64,000 nt of DNA, taken from Streptomyces sp. M92. GTDB taxonomy: Bacteria; Actinomycetota; Actinomycetes; Streptomycetales; Streptomycetaceae. The stretch's first letter is position 1; every line of letters starts with the position of its first letter. The stretch spans positions 6,386,001 through 6,450,000 of the forward strand of contig NZ_CP101137.1 of NCBI RefSeq assembly GCF_028473745.1, written 5' to 3'. Shown here in pieces: positions 26,194 through 34,401 of the stretch. Made by a program: the position numbers and the translations under genes. Below the pieces are notes generated by a model, which was given only the letters and a program-made list of their open reading frames with translations, ran no database searches and was not told the DNA's origin.

Positions 26194-27807
26194 CTACACG
26201 CCACCGGCGCGTCGGCCGCGCACACCGGACCCGACGGCCCAGCCGAGCCCGCCGGCCGCGACCAGCACCAGGACGATCTCGGGGGCCACGCCCAGCCGGG
26301 TGGCGGGTGTCTGGGAGGAGCGCAGGGGCACCTCCTGGACCAGCGAGTCCGCCACGAACATGCCGGTCTTCCGGGTGACCGTGCCGTCCGGCATGATGAT
26401 CGCGCTGACGCCGCTGGTCACCGGCACGGCGACGGTCCGGCTGTGCTCGACCGCGCGGACGCGGGACATCGCGAGCTGCTGGTGGGTCATCTCGCTGCGG
26501 CCGAAGGTCGCGTTGTTGCTGGGCACCGAGATCATCCGGGCGCCGTCGGTGACCTCGGAGCGCACCGCCCAGTCGAAGGCCGCCTCGTAGCAGGTGACGA
26601 GCCCCACCCGGGTGCCGGCCATGGTGAACACGCCCGGCTCGGAGCCCCGGCTGAAGTCCTGGCTGACCATGGAGGTCCACTCGTCGTTGATCGCCCCGAT
26701 GAGCGAGCGCAGCGGCAGGTACTCGCCGAACGGCTGGATCTGCCGCTTGTCGTAGGTGTCGACGGGCCCCTTGTCCGGGTCCCACAGGATCTGCTCGTTG
26801 AGGAGCCTGCCGTCGCGTTCCACTACACCGCCCACCGAGATGGGCACGCCGATCGCCTTGGCGGCCCGGTCGATGACCGCGCGGGCGTCGGGGTTGGCGA
26901 AGGGGTCGATGTCGGAGGAGTTCTCCGGCCAGAGCACGAAGTCGGGCCGGTCCACCTCGCCGGCCGCGACCTGGGCGGCCAGGCGCCGCGTCTCGCGCGC
27001 GTGGTAGTCGAGTACGGCGCGGCGCTGGGCGTTGAAGCCGAGGCCCGCGCGCGGCACGTTGCCCTGGATCACGGCGATCGTCGCGGTGCCGTCCTCCGCC
27101 TCGTCGCTGACCAGCGGGCGTGCGGCGACGGCGCCCACGACGGGTACGGCCAGGCTCAGGAGTGCCACGGTCGCCGCGCCGCGGCGCACCTCGCCGGTGC
27201 GCCGTGCCCGGACGGCCAGTCGGACGGCCTCGTGGAGGCCGAAGCCGCACACGACCACCGCGAAGCCGAGCACCGGTGTGCCGCCGACCGCGGCGAGCGG
27301 CAGGAACACGCCGTCCGCCTGACCGAACGCGATCTTGCCCCAGGGGAAGCCCTCGAAGGGCACCCGCGCGCGGGCGGCCTCCCCGGCGGTCCACAGGGCC
27401 GCCGCCCACAGCGGCCATCCGGGCAGCTTCGACACCGTAGCGGCGCCCGCGCCGACCAGCGCCACGAAGACCGCTTCGATCGCGGCCAGGGCGAGCCAGG
27501 GGCCGGGGCCGACCTCCACACCGGTCCATACCAGCAGCGGCAGCAGGAAGCCGAGACCGAAGAGGTAGCCGAGGCCGAGGCCCGCCTTCCAGCCGCGGCC
27601 GCGCAGCGCCCAGCCGAAGCCGGCGAAGGCGGGCAGGGCCAGCCACCACAGGGTGCGCGGCGGGAAGCTGACGTAGAGCAGCACTCCGGAGAGCGCGGCG
27701 GCGACGGCCGGGAGGAGGCGCAGGAGCCGCGTGGCGGCGCGCGAGGAGGGGCTTTCCTGGTGCTGCGTCCGGTCCGGCTCGCCGACGGAGGTTGCGGTGG
27801 CTGTCAC
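26194..27807 (-). CDS. lnt: Apolipoprotein N-acyltransferase
   Basis: The 537-aa membrane enzyme adds the third acyl chain to the N-terminal Cys of lipoproteins. About seven hydrophobic N-terminal spans (e.g. LLPAVAAALSGVLLYVSFP) precede a periplasmic nitrilase-like domain with the catalytic triad visible: Glu in LWPENSSD (about residue 292), Lys in TYDKRQIQPFGEYLP (about 354) and Cys in GLVTCYEAAF (about 404). A last span closes the protein. The GTG at 27807 (VTATATSV) is used; TACACT 7 nt upstream would make it leaderless. Streptomyces usually carry two Lnt paralogues, so this may be one of two. No fused Ppm domain is present. Confidence 0.93.
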   Translation of the reverse strand: MTATATSVGEPDRTQHQESPSSRAATRLLRLLPAVAAALSGVLLYVSFPPRTLWWLALPAFAGFGWALRGRGWKAGLGLGYLFGLGFLLPLLVWTGVEVGPGPWLALAAIEAVFVALVGAGAATVSKLPGWPLWAAALWTAGEAARARVPFEGFPWGKIAFGQADGVFLPLAAVGGTPVLGFAVVVCGFGLHEAVRLAVRARRTGEVRRGAATVALLSLAVPVVGAVAARPLVSDEAEDGTATIAVIQGNVPRAGLGFNAQRRAVLDYHARETRRLAAQVAAGEVDRPDFVLWPENSSDIDPFANPDARAVIDRAAKAIGVPISVGGVVERDGRLLNEQILWDPDKGPVDTYDKRQIQPFGEYLPLRSLIGAINDEWTSMVSQDFSRGSEPGVFTMAGTRVGLVTCYEAAFDWAVRSEVTDGARMISVPSNNATFGRSEMTHQQLAMSRVRAVEHSRTVAVPVTSGVSAIIMPDGTVTRKTGMFVADSLVQEVPLRSSQTPATRLGVAPEIVLVLVAAGGLGWAVGSGVRGRRAGGV

Positions 27808-27814
27808 CCCCCGG

Positions 27815-27820
27815 AGTGTA
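27815..27820 (-). promoter_or_regulatory. -10 element for a leaderless lnt transcript
   Basis: TACACT on the minus strand lies 7 nt upstream of the GTG at 27807. Confidence 0.45.
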
Positions 27821-27890
27821 CGGCGGCTGACCGCGCGGCCCACAGCACGGTCCACGGCCGGCGACCGGCCTTCGCGCCGGGAGTGCGTGT

Positions 27891-28433
27891 TCAGCGCGCC
27901 GAGCCGGGGGCCTTCGGCCGCAGGCGGTCCTTGATGACCTGGACGGCCGCTTCCGCGTCGTCGACGGTGACGGTGAAGGTGTGGCCGTCCCACAGGCGCA
28001 GGACCAGGCCCTCCCCGCGGCGTACGACGACCGCGGTGCCCTTCTCCGGTCGCCAGCGGTAGCCCCAGCCGCCCCAGTGGCGCGGGGTGACGTGCGGGGC
28101 GAACTCGGCGCCGGCGACCTGGGAGAGGGGGATGCGGCGGCGGGGCACGCCGATGTGGCCGCAGCGCACCTCGAGACACTCCTCGTCGACTCTCAGCGCG
28201 ACGTGCACGAAGGCGAGCGTGCCGAAGAGGACCAGCAGCCCCGCCGCGATGCAGCCGACGACCGCCATGACCAGCGGGGCGCCGCCGGACTCCCAGGCCG
28301 ATTCGACGGCCAGCGCGATGCCGAACGCCAGGCAGGCGGCACCGATGAGGGCCAGCAACCACTGGACCCGGTTGGTGGCACGTCCGGTCCAGACGTGCGG
28401 TGGGGGGATGCTCTCGCCGCGGCGACGCCTCAT
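27891..28433 (-). CDS. Membrane protein with a PH-like C-terminal domain
   Basis: The 180-aa protein has two spans, about residues 23-43 (VQWLLALIGAACLAFGIALA) and 55-78 (PLVMAVVGCIAAGLLVLFG), then a soluble beta-rich part: LEVRCGHIGVPRRRIPLSQV, HWGGWGYRW and VVRRGEGLVLRLWDGHTFTVTV (separate motifs). The order of two spans then GxxRRxIPLxxVxxAE resembles the DUF3093/bacterial PH-like membrane families. It probably faces the cytosol; function unknown. The predicted -10 TAACCT lies 7 nt upstream of the ATG at 28433. It is between lnt and the racemase-like gene, all on the minus strand. Confidence 0.8.
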   Translation of the reverse strand: MRRRRGESIPPPHVWTGRATNRVQWLLALIGAACLAFGIALAVESAWESGGAPLVMAVVGCIAAGLLVLFGTLAFVHVALRVDEECLEVRCGHIGVPRRRIPLSQVAGAEFAPHVTPRHWGGWGYRWRPEKGTAVVVRRGEGLVLRLWDGHTFTVTVDDAEAAVQVIKDRLRPKAPGSAR

Positions 28434-28440
28434 GGATATG

Positions 28441-28446
28441 AGGTTA
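28441..28446 (-). promoter_or_regulatory. -10 element for a leaderless membrane-protein transcript
   Basis: TAACCT on the minus strand lies 7 nt upstream of the ATG at 28433. Confidence 0.45.
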
Positions 28447-28512
28447 CTCAGCTTTCGCTGCGCCGGTATCCCGTCGCGCAGGGTGACTGCGCCGTCCGGG
28501 CGGCCCCGCCGG

Positions 28513-29298
28513 TCAGCGGGCCGGCGTGACCGCCTGCAGCAGCCGGCCCTCGTCGTAGGCGAGCGCGGGGGCGGGCAGCGTGCCCTCGCGGCCGCTCAGC
28601 AGCACGGTGAGGGTGCCCGCGGCCGGGGCGCCCGGGTCGGGAGCGGCCCCGATCCGGCGCAGCGCCTGGGTGGCGACCGCGCCCGCGGAGCCGTGCAGGA
28701 CCAGGCGCGGGCCGTCGGGGCGCTGGACGGCGGCCCGAATGCGTTCGGCGACCAGTTCGTAGTGGGTGCACCCCAGGACGACGGTCGTTACGTCGTCGGG
28801 CGTCAGGGCGGCCGCGGCGGCGACGGCCGCGTCGATCGCCGTCTCGTCCGCGTGCTCGACGGCGTCGGCGAGCCCCGGGCACGGCACCTCGGTGACCTTC
28901 GCCTGCCCGGCGAACTCCTTGATCAGGTTCCGCTGATAGGCGCTGCCGGTGGTGGCGGGTGTCGCCCAGATCGCCACCGGGCCGCCGCCGGACGCCGCGG
29001 GCTTGATCGCCGGGACGGTGCCGATGACCGGCAGTGCGGGCTCGAGGCGCGCGCGCAGCGTGGGCAGCGCGTGCACGGTGGCGGTGTTGCAGCCGACGAT
29101 GAGGGCGTCCGGACGGTGCTCGGCGGCCGCCTCGGCGACGGCGAGGGCCCGTCCGGTCAGGTCCTCGGGGGTGCGCGGGCCCCAGGGCATGCCGTCGGGG
29201 TCCAGGGACAGGATGAGATCGGCGTCCGGTCGCAGGCGCCGTACCGCGGCGGTGGCCGCCAGCAGACCGATTCCGGAGTCCATGAGCGCGATCTTCAC
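28513..29298 (-). CDS. Glutamate racemase-like (Asp/Glu racemase family) protein
   Basis: The 261-aa protein has both catalytic cysteines of the MurI family: GCNTATV (about residue 69) and GCTHYE (about 176). The N-terminal acid/base motif is MDSGIGLLAA, close to DSGVGGL of MurI, though the second Gly is Leu. Glutamate racemases supply D-glutamate for peptidoglycan; this copy is divergent enough that it may act on another amino acid or be a second paralogue. The GTG at 29298 (VKIALMD) has TATGGT 6 nt upstream, implying a leaderless transcript, and is divergent by 57 bp from the glycosyltransferase gene. Confidence 0.85.
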   Translation of the reverse strand: MKIALMDSGIGLLAATAAVRRLRPDADLILSLDPDGMPWGPRTPEDLTGRALAVAEAAAEHRPDALIVGCNTATVHALPTLRARLEPALPVIGTVPAIKPAASGGGPVAIWATPATTGSAYQRNLIKEFAGQAKVTEVPCPGLADAVEHADETAIDAAVAAAAALTPDDVTTVVLGCTHYELVAERIRAAVQRPDGPRLVLHGSAGAVATQALRRIGAAPDPGAPAAGTLTVLLSGREGTLPAPALAYDEGRLLQAVTPAR

Positions 29299-29304
29299 CC
29301 GGCC

Positions 29305-29310
29305 ACCATA
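29305..29310 (-). promoter_or_regulatory. -10 element for a leaderless racemase transcript
   Basis: TATGGT on the minus strand lies 6 nt upstream of the GTG at 29298. Confidence 0.5.
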
Positions 29311-29355
29311 GTCGATGCGCCGTCGCGGGCTCGTGCCGTGGGGCAGACTGCGCAC

Positions 29356-30591
29356 GTGAGCGCCGATGTGTGGACTGCCGCCGTGACCGTCGTCTCCGCC
29401 CTCTCGTTCGCCGCCTGGCTGTGGCTGCTGCTCGCCCGGGGCTTCTTCTGGCGCACGGACGTCCGGCTGCCGGCCCGGGAGGATCCGGATGTGTGGCCCT
29501 CCGTCTGCGTCGTCGTCCCGGCGCGCGACGAGGCGGCCGTCCTGCCCGCGAGCCTGCCGTCCCTGCTCGCCCAGGACTATCCGGGGCGGGCGGAGGTCTT
29601 CCTGGTCGACGACGGCAGCACGGACGGCACGGCGGACCTGGCCTGCGAGCTGGCCCGGCGGCGGGAGGGACTGCCGCTCACCGTGGACTCGCCGGGGGAA
29701 CCGCCGGCCGGGTGGACCGGCAAGCTGTGGGCGGTGCGGCACGGCATCGGCCTGGCCCGGGCGCGTGAGCCCGAGTACCTGCTGCTGACGGACGCCGACA
29801 TCGCCCACGCGCCGGACAGCCTGCGCCGGCTGGTGGCGGCGGCCCGCACCGGTGGTTTCGACGTCGTCTCGCAGATGGCCCGGCTGCGGGTGGAGAGTGT
29901 GTGGGAGCGGCTGGTCGTGCCGGCCTTCGTCTACTTCTTCGCGCAGCTGTACCCGTTCCGGTGGATCGGCGGCGGCCGGGCCGGTAGCGACGGGACGGGC
30001 CGGAAGGGGAGGACGCGGACGGCGGCCGCGGCGGGCGGCTGCGTGCTGCTGCGCGCGGACGCCGCCGAGCGGGCCCGTGTCCCGGACGCCATCCGGCACG
30101 CCGTCATCGACGACGTGGCCCTCGCGCGGGCGGTCAAGGGCGTCGGCGGGCGGGTCTGGCTGGGTCTGGCGGACGGCGTGGACAGCGTCCGTCCGTATCC
30201 GCAGCTGCGCGACCTGTGGCGGATGGTCTCGCGCAGCGCGTACGCGCAGTTGCGGCACAACCCGTTGGTGCTCGCCGGGACGGTGGCCGGCCTGGCGCTG
30301 GTGTACCTGGTACCGCCCGCGGCGGTCGTCGTGGGCGCGGCGACGGGCGGCGCGTCGGCACTGGTCCCGGGCGCCGCCGCCTGGCTCGTGATGGCGGGGA
30401 CGTACGCGCCGATGCTGCGGTACTACCGGCAGCCGCTGTGGCTCGCCCCGCTGCTGCCGTTCACCGCGTTCCTCTATCTCCTCATGACGGTCGACTCCGC
30501 GGTGCGGCACTACCGGGGGCGCGGCGCGGCCTGGAAGGGCCGCACCTACGCCCGTCCGGACGCCGTGCCCGAGGAGGGCCGGGCAGCCTGA
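29356..30591 (+). CDS. HpnB-like family 2 glycosyltransferase, membrane-associated
   Basis: The 411-aa protein has an N-terminal span (VVSALSFAAWLWLLLARGFF), a GT-A catalytic domain and two to three C-terminal spans. Catalytic motifs: VCVVVPARDEAAVLPASLPS, VFLVDDGSTDGT, the DxD equivalent LLTDADIAH (about residue 140) and PPAGWTGKLWAV (listed separately). The GWTGKxWA and FFAQLYPFRWI segments are typical of HpnB, the hopanoid-associated glycosyltransferase. No squalene-hopene cyclase or other hopanoid gene is in this window, so a role in hopanoid or carotenoid glycosylation is only inferred. The GTG at 29356 (VSADVW) is chosen; a poor CAGACT -10 lies 6 nt upstream. Confidence 0.87.
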   Translation: MSADVWTAAVTVVSALSFAAWLWLLLARGFFWRTDVRLPAREDPDVWPSVCVVVPARDEAAVLPASLPSLLAQDYPGRAEVFLVDDGSTDGTADLACELARRREGLPLTVDSPGEPPAGWTGKLWAVRHGIGLARAREPEYLLLTDADIAHAPDSLRRLVAAARTGGFDVVSQMARLRVESVWERLVVPAFVYFFAQLYPFRWIGGGRAGSDGTGRKGRTRTAAAAGGCVLLRADAAERARVPDAIRHAVIDDVALARAVKGVGGRVWLGLADGVDSVRPYPQLRDLWRMVSRSAYAQLRHNPLVLAGTVAGLALVYLVPPAAVVVGAATGGASALVPGAAAWLVMAGTYAPMLRYYRQPLWLAPLLPFTAFLYLLMTVDSAVRHYRGRGAAWKGRTYARPDAVPEEGRAA

Positions 30592-30609
30592 GCGCTCCCC
30601 CGGGGCGGG

Positions 30610-31947
30610 TCATTTCCGGCCGGGGGTCCAGTTCATGCCCCAGCCGTAGGCGTGGTCCACCGTCCGCTGCGGGCTCACTCCGCGCTCCGGCACGAGGTAG
30701 CGGGCTTCGCGCTGGACGACCAGGTCGTTGCCGTCGGCGGTGATCAGGGCGAGGGCGCACACCGTCGAGGGGACCGTGCACTCGTCGAGCGAGAAGTCGA
30801 TCGGGGCGCCGTACTGCGGCTGGAGGGTCACCGTGGCGTGCAGGTCGGCGAAGGAGCGGGCGCCCTCGTAGATGGTGACGAAGACGAGGACGCGTCGGAA
30901 GTACTGCTTGTGGTCGAGGTTGATCGTGAGATTCTCCCCGGTCGCCACGGCCCCGGTGCGGTCGTCGCCGTCTAGGTGGATGAACGGCGGCCGGTCGAGG
31001 GCGCCGTAGGCGTTGCCGAGCGCCTGGACGACGCCCTTGCTGCCGTCGGTGAGCTCGTACAGGCAGCACAGGTCGAGGTCGAGGTCGTCGTGCATGGCGA
31101 CCGGGCGGCCGAGTTTGCGGGCCCATCCGGAGAACTGCTTGCGCACCTCCCAGTTGAGGTTGACGCGCATGGCGCCCGAGGTGCCTCCCTGCTTGGTCAG
31201 CGAGACCGAGGGAGCGGCCTTGGTGAGCGTGACCTTGGTCAGGCGGACCGGCTCGGCGGAGGGCGCCGTCGGCGGGGGCGGCGGGGTGGCGGCCGGCCGG
31301 GTCGCGGGTGGGACCGGGGGCGCCTGCGGGACGACCGGGGTCTGCGGGGCGGCCGAGGTCTGCGGGGCGATCGGGGTCTGCGGGGCGATCGGGGTCTGCG
31401 GGGCGATCGGGGGCGCCTGCTGCGGCTCGTCCACCGAGATGCCGTAGTCGGTGGCCAGTCCTTCGAGCCCCCTGTCGTAGCCCTGGCCCACGGCACGGAA
31501 CTTCCAGGCACCCTGGCGGCGGTAGAACTCGCCGAGCACGAAGGCCGTTTCCACGGTCGCGCCGGGATTGTCGAAGCGGGCGGCCACGGTGTTCCCGGCG
31601 GCCTCGCGAACCTCGATGTACAGATCGGGTACCTGTCCGAACGCCCCGCCGTCCGCGGAGGCGGCGAGGATCACCGTCTCGATCGTGGGCTCCACGCGCG
31701 CGAGGTCGACGAGCAGACTGTCGGTGACCCGGCCGCCGGCGTCCCGCTTGCCCTCGTGGCGGACCGCGCCGGAGGAGTGCCCCGGCTGGTTGTAGAAGAC
31801 GAAGTCCGCGTCGGACCTGACCTTTCCGCCCACCAGGAGCAGCGCCGAGGCGTCCACGTCGGGTACGCCGGGGCCGGTCCGCCAGCCCAGTTCGACCCGG
31901 AGCGCCGTCGTCGGCACCGGGGTGTTCGAGCCTTTCGACATTGACAT
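30610..31947 (-). CDS. Tandem TerD-domain protein with Pro/Gln-rich linker
   Basis: The 445-aa cytosolic protein contains two TerD (tellurite-resistance/stress) domains. Domain one (about 10-165) shows LDASALLL-like VDASALLLVGGKVRSDADFV, FYNQPGHSSGAVRHEG and YRRQGAWKFRAVGQGY; domain two (about 235-440) shows VRVNLNWE-like MRVNLNWEVR, LDLDLCCLYEL, ALGNAYGAL and DDRTGAVATGENLTINL (parts listed separately). They are joined by a linker of repeated IAPQTP hexapeptides. TerD domains bind Ca2+ and occur widely in Streptomyces stress systems. The ATG at 31947 is used; ATG 31941 is an alternative. No other ter genes adjoin it. Confidence 0.92.
   Translation of the reverse strand: MSMSKGSNTPVPTTALRVELGWRTGPGVPDVDASALLLVGGKVRSDADFVFYNQPGHSSGAVRHEGKRDAGGRVTDSLLVDLARVEPTIETVILAASADGGAFGQVPDLYIEVREAAGNTVAARFDNPGATVETAFVLGEFYRRQGAWKFRAVGQGYDRGLEGLATDYGISVDEPQQAPPIAPQTPIAPQTPIAPQTSAAPQTPVVPQAPPVPPATRPAATPPPPPTAPSAEPVRLTKVTLTKAAPSVSLTKQGGTSGAMRVNLNWEVRKQFSGWARKLGRPVAMHDDLDLDLCCLYELTDGSKGVVQALGNAYGALDRPPFIHLDGDDRTGAVATGENLTINLDHKQYFRRVLVFVTIYEGARSFADLHATVTLQPQYGAPIDFSLDECTVPSTVCALALITADGNDLVVQREARYLVPERGVSPQRTVDHAYGWGMNWTPGRK
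31345..31412. repeat. 18-bp tandem repeats in the TerD linker
   Basis: The unit GGGGTCTGCGGGGCGATC recurs three to four times with small changes. On the minus strand it encodes the hexapeptide IAPQTP. Such a repeat can vary in copy number between strains. Confidence 0.8.
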
Positions 31948-32237
31948 GTCCGCCCCCATCGCGTGTCACCGAGCCGGGCCGAGTCCCGGCGCTTCGCCTG
32001 GCTTACCGCGCCCAACCTATTCCCCGGCCGCCCGTCGTTCACGGGAGGTACGGGAAGACGTGGCGACAACCGCCGGTAACCCGCCCGGAACTTGGCCTTT
32101 ACCCCAAGATCGCGCGGCGTGTCGCCCCCTTTTCGCCGAATTCGCTCACATTGGGGATGCCGGGTCACCGCGGACACGGAAAACAACCCTCTTATCGGTC
32201 TCCCCAACCAGCACATCGTGGGCTTAACTTATGTGCC

Positions 32238-32678
32238 ATGACCTCCCCCCGCTCCACTTATGGTGGCGGCTACTACTCCGCCTCCTTCCCGGACACCCCG
32301 ATCTACGACTCGCTCGTGGCCGAGCGGGGCACCCCGCAGATCGCCCCGATCCGGGTCCCCGCCGCGTACGACGCACCGGGCAGCCACCTGCCTGCGCTCC
32401 CGTCGGCCGTGCCCGCCCTCCCGGCCGGCCCCTCCCAGCCCTCTTACGGATACCCGCAGCAGGTGCCGCAGCCCGCCCCGCTGCAGCAGGCGCCCGCCGC
32501 ATACATCCCGCACCAGGCGACCGCGCCGCGCGGGTACCCGGGGCCCCAGCAGCCTCAGCCTCCCCGCCCGGCCGCGCCCGGCCCCGCGGGGTACGAGGCG
32601 ATGCGCCCCGCGGCCCCCCGGCCGGCCCCGGCGCCGTATCAGGACCCGTACAACCAGCAGCAGTACCGCGGCTACTGA
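32238..32678 (+). CDS. Pro/Gln/Tyr-rich conserved Streptomyces protein (DUF6643-like)
   Basis: The 146-aa product starts MTSPRSTYGGGYYSASFPD, followed by TPIYDSLVAERGTPQIAPIRVPAAYD (two parts) and a disordered tail of Pro, Gln, Ala and Tyr ending QQQYRGY. I recognise the N-terminal block as a small Streptomyces-restricted family, annotated to my memory as DUF6643. No enzyme motif or membrane span; likely largely unstructured. The ATG at 32238 is favoured over longer in-frame starts because conservation begins there. It is divergent from the TerD gene, with a 290-bp region between them showing no clear operator. Confidence 0.8.
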   Translation: MTSPRSTYGGGYYSASFPDTPIYDSLVAERGTPQIAPIRVPAAYDAPGSHLPALPSAVPALPAGPSQPSYGYPQQVPQPAPLQQAPAAYIPHQATAPRGYPGPQQPQPPRPAAPGPAGYEAMRPAAPRPAPAPYQDPYNQQQYRGY

Positions 32679-32720
32679 GCCGTCCCCGGGGCCGTCGGTG
32701 CCACCTGGCACGATGGCTCC

Positions 32721-33548
32721 ATGGGGAACGCGCGACTGCAGTCGATTCACGTCCATCCGGTCAAGGCGTTCCGGAGCCTGTCGCTCCGGGAGGCCGTCGT
32801 GGAGCCCTGGGGGCTGGCCGGAGACCGCCGCTGGATGATGGTCGACGACGGGGGAAAGGTCGTCACACAACGCGGGCGGCCGCGGATCGCCCTGGCCGCC
32901 GCCGAGCCACTGCCCGGCGGCGGCGTCCGGCTGTCCGCGCCCGGCCGGGAGCCGCTGACGGTGCCGGTTCCGCGCGCGGGGGGCACGGTGCCGGTACAGA
33001 TCTTCCGGGACAAGGTGGAGGCGGTTCCCGCCGAGGACGAGGCGGTGCACGCCTGGTGCAGCGAATTCCTCGAAGCGGACGTCCGGCTGGTGCACCTGGA
33101 CGATCCCGCCACCCGCCGTCCCGTCGACCCGCGGTACGCCCTGCCGGGCGAGACCGTCACCTTCGCCGACGGCTTCCCGCTGCTGCTCACCACGACTGCC
33201 TCCCTCGAGGCCCTCAACGCCCTGATCGCGCGGGGGGAGCACGCCGAAGAGGGCCCGCTGCCCATGGACCGTTTCCGGCCCAACGTGGTCGTCTCCGGCA
33301 CCGAGGCCTGGGCCGAGGACGGCTGGTCCAGCGTCACCGTGGGCGACGTGGCCTTCCGGGTCGCCAAACCGTGCGGGCGCTGCGTGGTGACGACCACCGA
33401 CCAGGGCACCGCGGAACGCGGCAGGGAGCCCCTGCACAGCCTCGGACAGCACCGCCGTGTGAACGGCAAGCTGGTCTTCGGGCAGAACCTGGTGCCGCTC
33501 GGCCGGGGCACGATCCGGGTGGGCGACCCGGTGCGGATCTCCGGATGA
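32721..33548 (+). CDS. MOSC-domain protein with N-terminal MOSC beta-barrel
   Basis: The 275-aa protein has the MOSC-N barrel (LQSIHVHPVKAFRSLSLREA and PWGLAGDRRWMMVD, about residues 6-40) and the C-terminal MOSC domain with DRFRPNVVVSG, FRVAKPCGRCVVTTTDQ (about 214-230) and PLGRGTIRVGD. The Cys in PCGRC is the conserved residue that binds the molybdenum cofactor sulfur. Relatives include YcbX and the mARC proteins that reduce N-hydroxylated compounds or carry Mo cofactor. Single gene, 42 bp after the proline-rich protein. Substrate unknown. Confidence 0.93.
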   Translation: MGNARLQSIHVHPVKAFRSLSLREAVVEPWGLAGDRRWMMVDDGGKVVTQRGRPRIALAAAEPLPGGGVRLSAPGREPLTVPVPRAGGTVPVQIFRDKVEAVPAEDEAVHAWCSEFLEADVRLVHLDDPATRRPVDPRYALPGETVTFADGFPLLLTTTASLEALNALIARGEHAEEGPLPMDRFRPNVVVSGTEAWAEDGWSSVTVGDVAFRVAKPCGRCVVTTTDQGTAERGREPLHSLGQHRRVNGKLVFGQNLVPLGRGTIRVGDPVRISG

Positions 33549-33687
33549 CGTCCCGGTCGTCCGGCTCGTCCTACGACCGGTTCCGGTCACCGGCCGCGGC
33601 GGGGGAACCCGGCCCACGGACCGCGCGTTGGGCTTTGTGAGAGGTTCGTGAGAGGACCCGGCGGGGAGCGGGAAGGGGGCGCGGAAC

Positions 33688-34293
33688 GTGCGGGCGATGG
33701 CAGGGCTCCGGCGCTGGCGGCACAATCCGCTGTGCCGTCCGACGGACCTGGCCGAGGCGTGGGTGGCCCTGGCCGGACTGCTGCTGATGCTGACCGCCGC
33801 TCCTCTGGCCGGCGCGCTCGTGGGCGGCTCGGCGCAGGACACGCTGCAGCGGTCGGTGCGCGAACAGCACGAGTCCCGGCACCGGGTGACGGCCACCGTG
33901 GTCCGTCCCCTGGAGGGCGCACCACTGACCGTCGACCCGGAGGGTGCCTCCGGCTCGGACCTGCGCAGCCGGGTGCTCGCCGGCTGGACCGGGCCGGACG
34001 GCACACGGCACGAGGCCTCCCTCACGGCGGGCCTCGACGCCCCGGCCCCCGGCGACCACTTCGCGATATGGACCGACGGGCAGGGCCGGACCGTGCCCCG
34101 CCCCCTGGACTCCGCGACCGCGACGACGCACGCCGTGCTCGCCGGGGTCGGCGCCGGACTGGCGGCCGCGGCCCTGGTCGAGGTCGGCCGGCGCATCACC
34201 GTCCGCCGCATGGTCCACCGCCGCCACGCCCGCCTGGAGCGCGAGTGGGAGCGGGCCGGCCCGGACTGGGGCAGGACCGGCGCGGACAGCTGA
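33688..34293 (+). CDS. Rv1733c-like two-span membrane protein
   Basis: The 201-aa protein has spans at about residues 23-47 (AWVALAGLLLMLTAAPLAGALV) and 148-167 (AVLAGVGAGLAAAALVEVG), with an extracellular beta-rich domain between them (RHRVTATVVRPLEGAPL, GDHFAIWTDGQGRTVPRP). N-terminal RRWRHNPLCRPTDLAEAW is typical of the many Rv1733c-type paralogues of Streptomyces. The GTG at 33688 has GAAGGGGG upstream. It precedes the beta-helix/AAA+ gene by 108 bp on the same strand, which may or may not be functional linkage. Function unknown. Confidence 0.85.
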   Translation: MRAMAGLRRWRHNPLCRPTDLAEAWVALAGLLLMLTAAPLAGALVGGSAQDTLQRSVREQHESRHRVTATVVRPLEGAPLTVDPEGASGSDLRSRVLAGWTGPDGTRHEASLTAGLDAPAPGDHFAIWTDGQGRTVPRPLDSATATTHAVLAGVGAGLAAAALVEVGRRITVRRMVHRRHARLEREWERAGPDWGRTGADS

Positions 34294-34401
34294 CGGGCTT
34301 CCGCCTCCGGTCAACTCACCACCTGCGCGCACGCTACGGTGGACCGGCCGAACCGAATCGGCGACGACCCGCGTACGACGAGGTGGGGGCACAGCAACGC
34401 C

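Noticed and set aside
29356..30591. Polyprenol-phosphate mannose synthase (Ppm) next to lnt
   Set aside because: The glycosyltransferase motifs (GWTGKxWA, FFAQLYP) fit HpnB, and the gene lies on the opposite strand from lnt.
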